Shown here piece by piece: positions 45,050 to 46,689 of a DNA stretch of 46,689 nucleotides. The translations under genes were made by a program, and so were the position numbers. The notes below the pieces were generated by a model that was not told the DNA's origin, did not search any database, and saw nothing but the letters and a program-made list of their open reading frames with translations. Within the stretch, counting starts at the first letter, position 1. The number at the start of each line of letters is the position of its first letter. The stretch covers positions 1 to 46,689 of the forward strand of contig JAFUYM010000046.1 of the NCBI GenBank assembly GCA_017470525.1, written 5' to 3'. This stretch comes from Bacteroidaceae bacterium (lineage in GTDB: Bacteria > Bacteroidota > Bacteroidia > Bacteroidales > Bacteroidaceae).

Positions 45050-45344
45050 GGTATTCATCCACGACAGAGAGGCTGGCATACTTCAAGAAACTGATGCCAG
45101 AGAATATGTGTTTACCTATGATGGGAATTATCAAGGCGAACCAGTCTGTTTGGCTATGCCCGTAAGAAAAGAGCCTTACCGTTCCAACCATCTCTTTCCT
45201 TATTTCTATAATATGTTGTCTGAAGGCTCCAATCGTCAGGTGCAATCCATGTTGCATCATATTGATGAAAACGATGATTTTGGTATTATGGTGGCAACTG
45301 CCCAGCACGACACCATTGGAGCCGTAACCGTAAAACCAATGTAA
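45036..45344 (+). CDS. HipS-like protein (free-standing HipA N-terminal subdomain)
   Basis: 102 residues from ATG 45036 (MRQCKVFIHDREAG). FTYDGNYQGEPVCLAMPVRK and HLFPYFYNMLSEGSNRQ are the hallmarks of the N-terminal 'couple_hipA' subdomain that in classical HipA is fused to the kinase. Here it is a separate protein between HipB and the kinase, the arrangement of HipBST. In the studied E. coli O127 system the small HipS, rather than HipB, neutralises the HipT toxin. Only 2 bases separate its stop from the kinase ATG. The assignment as antitoxin follows from that precedent. Confidence 0.85.
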   Translation: MRQCKVFIHDREAGILQETDAREYVFTYDGNYQGEPVCLAMPVRKEPYRSNHLFPYFYNMLSEGSNRQVQSMLHHIDENDDFGIMVATAQHDTIGAVTVKPM

Positions 45345-45346
45345 GT

Positions 45347-46354
45347 ATGATAGAGATTAAAGTTTGCCCATCCACCTTGCAGGAGGGCTTTGACACATAT
45401 TCTCCTGCAGCCCGGAAACAATTGTTTGACGGGAAGGTGGTTTCACATATCCTCGATTTTGACAGCCCGAATAACGACGGTGCTGACAACGAAGACTATC
45501 TGAAGAATGTTGGACGCATATCTTTATCAGGTGTACAACCAAAGGCGAGCATAGTGGTCAATGCAGACAATCAACTGGTAAAGCCAGCCGAGGGTGAACG
45601 TGGAACATACATTCTGAAACCTGCTCCAACATCATACGCCCTGCTCGACCGCAAGTATTGTCCTGCCAATGAGCATCTGACCATGCAACTGGCATCACAG
45701 GTCTATCACATAGAAACAGCGGCCAATGCCATCTGTTTCTTCAAGGACGGAGAAGCCGCCTATCTTTGTCGTCGGTTCGATGTCGGGTCCAATGGACAAA
45801 AGTATAGCCAAGAGGATTTTGCCTCGCTCTCTGGATTAACCAATGCTAATGGTGGCAGCGATTTCAAGTATAGTAATCTGAGTTATGAGGAATGCGCTGA
45901 CATCATCCGCAAGTACGTCAAGGCGGCTCCTGTTGAAATTCTGAAGTTCTTCCGCATTGTTGTCTTCAACTATCTTACCCTCAACGATGACGCGCACCTG
46001 AAGAATTTCTCACTCATCAACCGAGGCGATGGCGAATATCATCTCGCTCCTGCATACGACCTCATCAACACCAGCCTGCATCTGAGTATGCCACGCATAT
46101 TCGCCCTTGATAAAGGGTTGTTTAAGGAAGGGATGCAGTTGACCGATGCAAAAACCGTAAGCAGAAATGACTTTGAGGAGTTTGGGCGGCGTATTGGCTT
46201 GTCTGCAAGATTGGTGAAAAGGGAACTGGATTTCTTTGCAGCCGTGTACCCGTTGGCCAAAGAATTGATAGCCCGCTCCTTCTTGTCGGACTCGTTGAAA
46301 CAAAGTTACTGGCTTTCCTACAACTATCGACGTGCGACGTTGACTTTTGTTTGA
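45347..46354 (+). CDS. HipT-like serine/threonine kinase toxin
   Basis: 335 residues; a HipA-type kinase without the N-terminal subdomain. The Gly-rich/autophosphorylation loop is GRISLSGVQPKASI (SLS before GVQPK; HipT-type proteins carry two serines here). The ATP lysine is in YILKP, followed by NEHLTMQLAS. The catalytic loop is FNYLTLNDDAHLKNFSLI (Asp, Lys, Asn) and the metal-binding segment LAPAYDLINT. HipA phosphorylates GltX, and E. coli HipT phosphorylates TrpS, blocking translation; the target here is unknown. All key residues look intact, so the toxin should be active. Last gene of the operon. Confidence 0.92.
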   Translation: MIEIKVCPSTLQEGFDTYSPAARKQLFDGKVVSHILDFDSPNNDGADNEDYLKNVGRISLSGVQPKASIVVNADNQLVKPAEGERGTYILKPAPTSYALLDRKYCPANEHLTMQLASQVYHIETAANAICFFKDGEAAYLCRRFDVGSNGQKYSQEDFASLSGLTNANGGSDFKYSNLSYEECADIIRKYVKAAPVEILKFFRIVVFNYLTLNDDAHLKNFSLINRGDGEYHLAPAYDLINTSLHLSMPRIFALDKGLFKEGMQLTDAKTVSRNDFEEFGRRIGLSARLVKRELDFFAAVYPLAKELIARSFLSDSLKQSYWLSYNYRRATLTFV

Positions 46355-46470
46355 TTGTCTCACTCCATCTTTTCCACTCCTTCCGCCATTCTCCTTCCGC
46401 ATCCTTCACCCCCTTCCCTCCGCAGCCTCCACTCCATCCCTTCCACAATCTCTTACCTCTTTAGCCTGAC
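46355..46470. other. Pyrimidine-rich spacer
   Basis: After the HipT stop the plus strand is mostly C and T up to about 46460 (repeated CACTCC, CCTTCCGC and CTCC words) without a clear repeat period. No gene or hairpin terminator was recognised. Confidence 0.5.
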
Positions 46471-46553
46471 TATACAAAAAGATTTGGCTTGAATACAACT
46501 TTTGATTTGGCTTGATTATACTGAAGTGTATTCAAGCCAAATTATTTTGTATA
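46471..46553. repeat. 26-bp inverted repeat next to the IS end
   Basis: 46471-46496 and 46528-46553 are inverted copies with two mismatches (TATACAAAA ... TTTGGCTTGAATAC). An extra direct copy of GATTTGGCTTGA lies between them at 46504. The right arm ends at the first base of the IS-like inverted repeat. Could terminate the hip operon, or be the end of another element into which the IS jumped. Confidence 0.6.
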
Positions 46554-46688
46554 CCTTAATTCCGCAACACTATAATTTAACTTTATTTATAAGTTCCTGA
46601 GCAACAAAAAGTTGCCCAGGATTTTGCCATGTCAGAATTTTCACTTATCTTAGTGTTGCAAAAAGAAAACAAGCAAAACTCTAATATG
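46553..46688. mobile_element. Right IS end, inverted copy of bases 1-136
   Basis: Exact reverse complement of 1-136. Contains the hairpin CCTGAGCAAC-AAAAA-GTTGCCCAGG (46596-46620) 8 bases ahead of an ATG at 46629 whose frame is open to the window end. Confidence 0.65.
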
Positions 46689-46689
46689 A
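46629..46689 (+). CDS. Possible start of the IS-encoded transposase (partial, runs off the window)
   Basis: Open from ATG 46629 for 20 codons to the edge (MSEFSLILVLQKENK ...), identical to the frame at the other end. Transposase identity is inferred from position only. Confidence 0.3.
   Translation, partial: MSEFSLILVLQKENKQNSNM

Noticed and set aside
45036-46354. Single hipA gene broken by a frameshift
   Set aside because: The first protein has a clean stop, a 2-base gap and a new ATG, and its length matches the stand-alone HipS subdomain, so a tripartite system is the simpler reading.

Overview
The window reads as a chromosomal segment of a Bacteroidetes bacterium, most likely a gut or rumen Prevotella-like Bacteroidales. 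The evidence is the repeated TAnnTTTG promoter boxes (usually read as TACCTTTG, TAATTTTG or TATCTTTG), a hybrid two-component regulator of the polysaccharide-utilisation type, a FimB/Mfa2-like lipoprotein, DUF4294, and several secreted proteins ending in a short GxYxxNGKKV-type tail. No rRNA, tRNA or CRISPR array was seen. The two ends are a 136-bp inverted repeat of each other, so the window is probably a whole contig bounded by two opposite copies of one insertion sequence.

Layout. 1-7 kb: IS end, a 5'-truncated Fic gene, leuS overlapping a YitT-family membrane protein, and a convergent FimB-like lipoprotein. 7-12 kb: bifunctional proline catabolism enzyme PutA, a DUF4294 protein and a SpoU/TrmH RNA methyltransferase. 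12-16 kb: a two-gene operon of secreted GH43 enzymes. 16-19 kb: PadR regulator, membrane protein and PspC-domain protein. 19-37 kb: a plant-hemicellulose locus (multidomain GH43, GH5, CE1-CE6 double esterase, HTCS regulator, a large secreted protein with three binding-domain-like repeats, GH127 beta-L-arabinofuranosidase). Together these could remove arabinose, acetyl and feruloyl decorations from arabinoxylan or pectic arabinan and cut the backbone; no SusC/SusD transporter pair is present. 38-42 kb: 2-oxoacid:ferredoxin oxidoreductase korA-korB, broken up by small mobile-looking cassettes. 42-44.5 kb: nrdG activase, a C_GCAxxG_C_C redox protein and dTDP-glucose dehydratase on the minus strand. 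44.8-46.4 kb: a tripartite HipB-HipS-HipT toxin-antitoxin operon.

The most unusual signal is at korAB. Two genes for GxxExxY proteins (small PD-(D/E)XK-superfamily proteins) each sit between long terminal inverted repeats that begin and end almost exactly at the start and stop codons. One cassette (37841-38423) has 69-bp arms that differ only by a compensatory base-pair change in a hairpin and that carry four CGATAATT iterons. The second (40338-40885), with an unrelated inverted-repeat family, lies between korA and korB. A gene-less relative of the second (42009-42242) lies just after korB, and a decayed one (11523-11663) precedes the RNA methyltransferase. This looks like a family of one-gene 'TIR plus nuclease-fold gene' mobile units with MITE-like derivatives.

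A second unusual signal is a palindromic repeat inserted in frame inside two unrelated genes (leuS and the PspC-domain gene), adding a similar short peptide to both proteins. A third is a C-terminal module of about 130 residues shared by the GH43, GH5 and CE1-CE6 proteins, which looks like an unrecognised binding domain.
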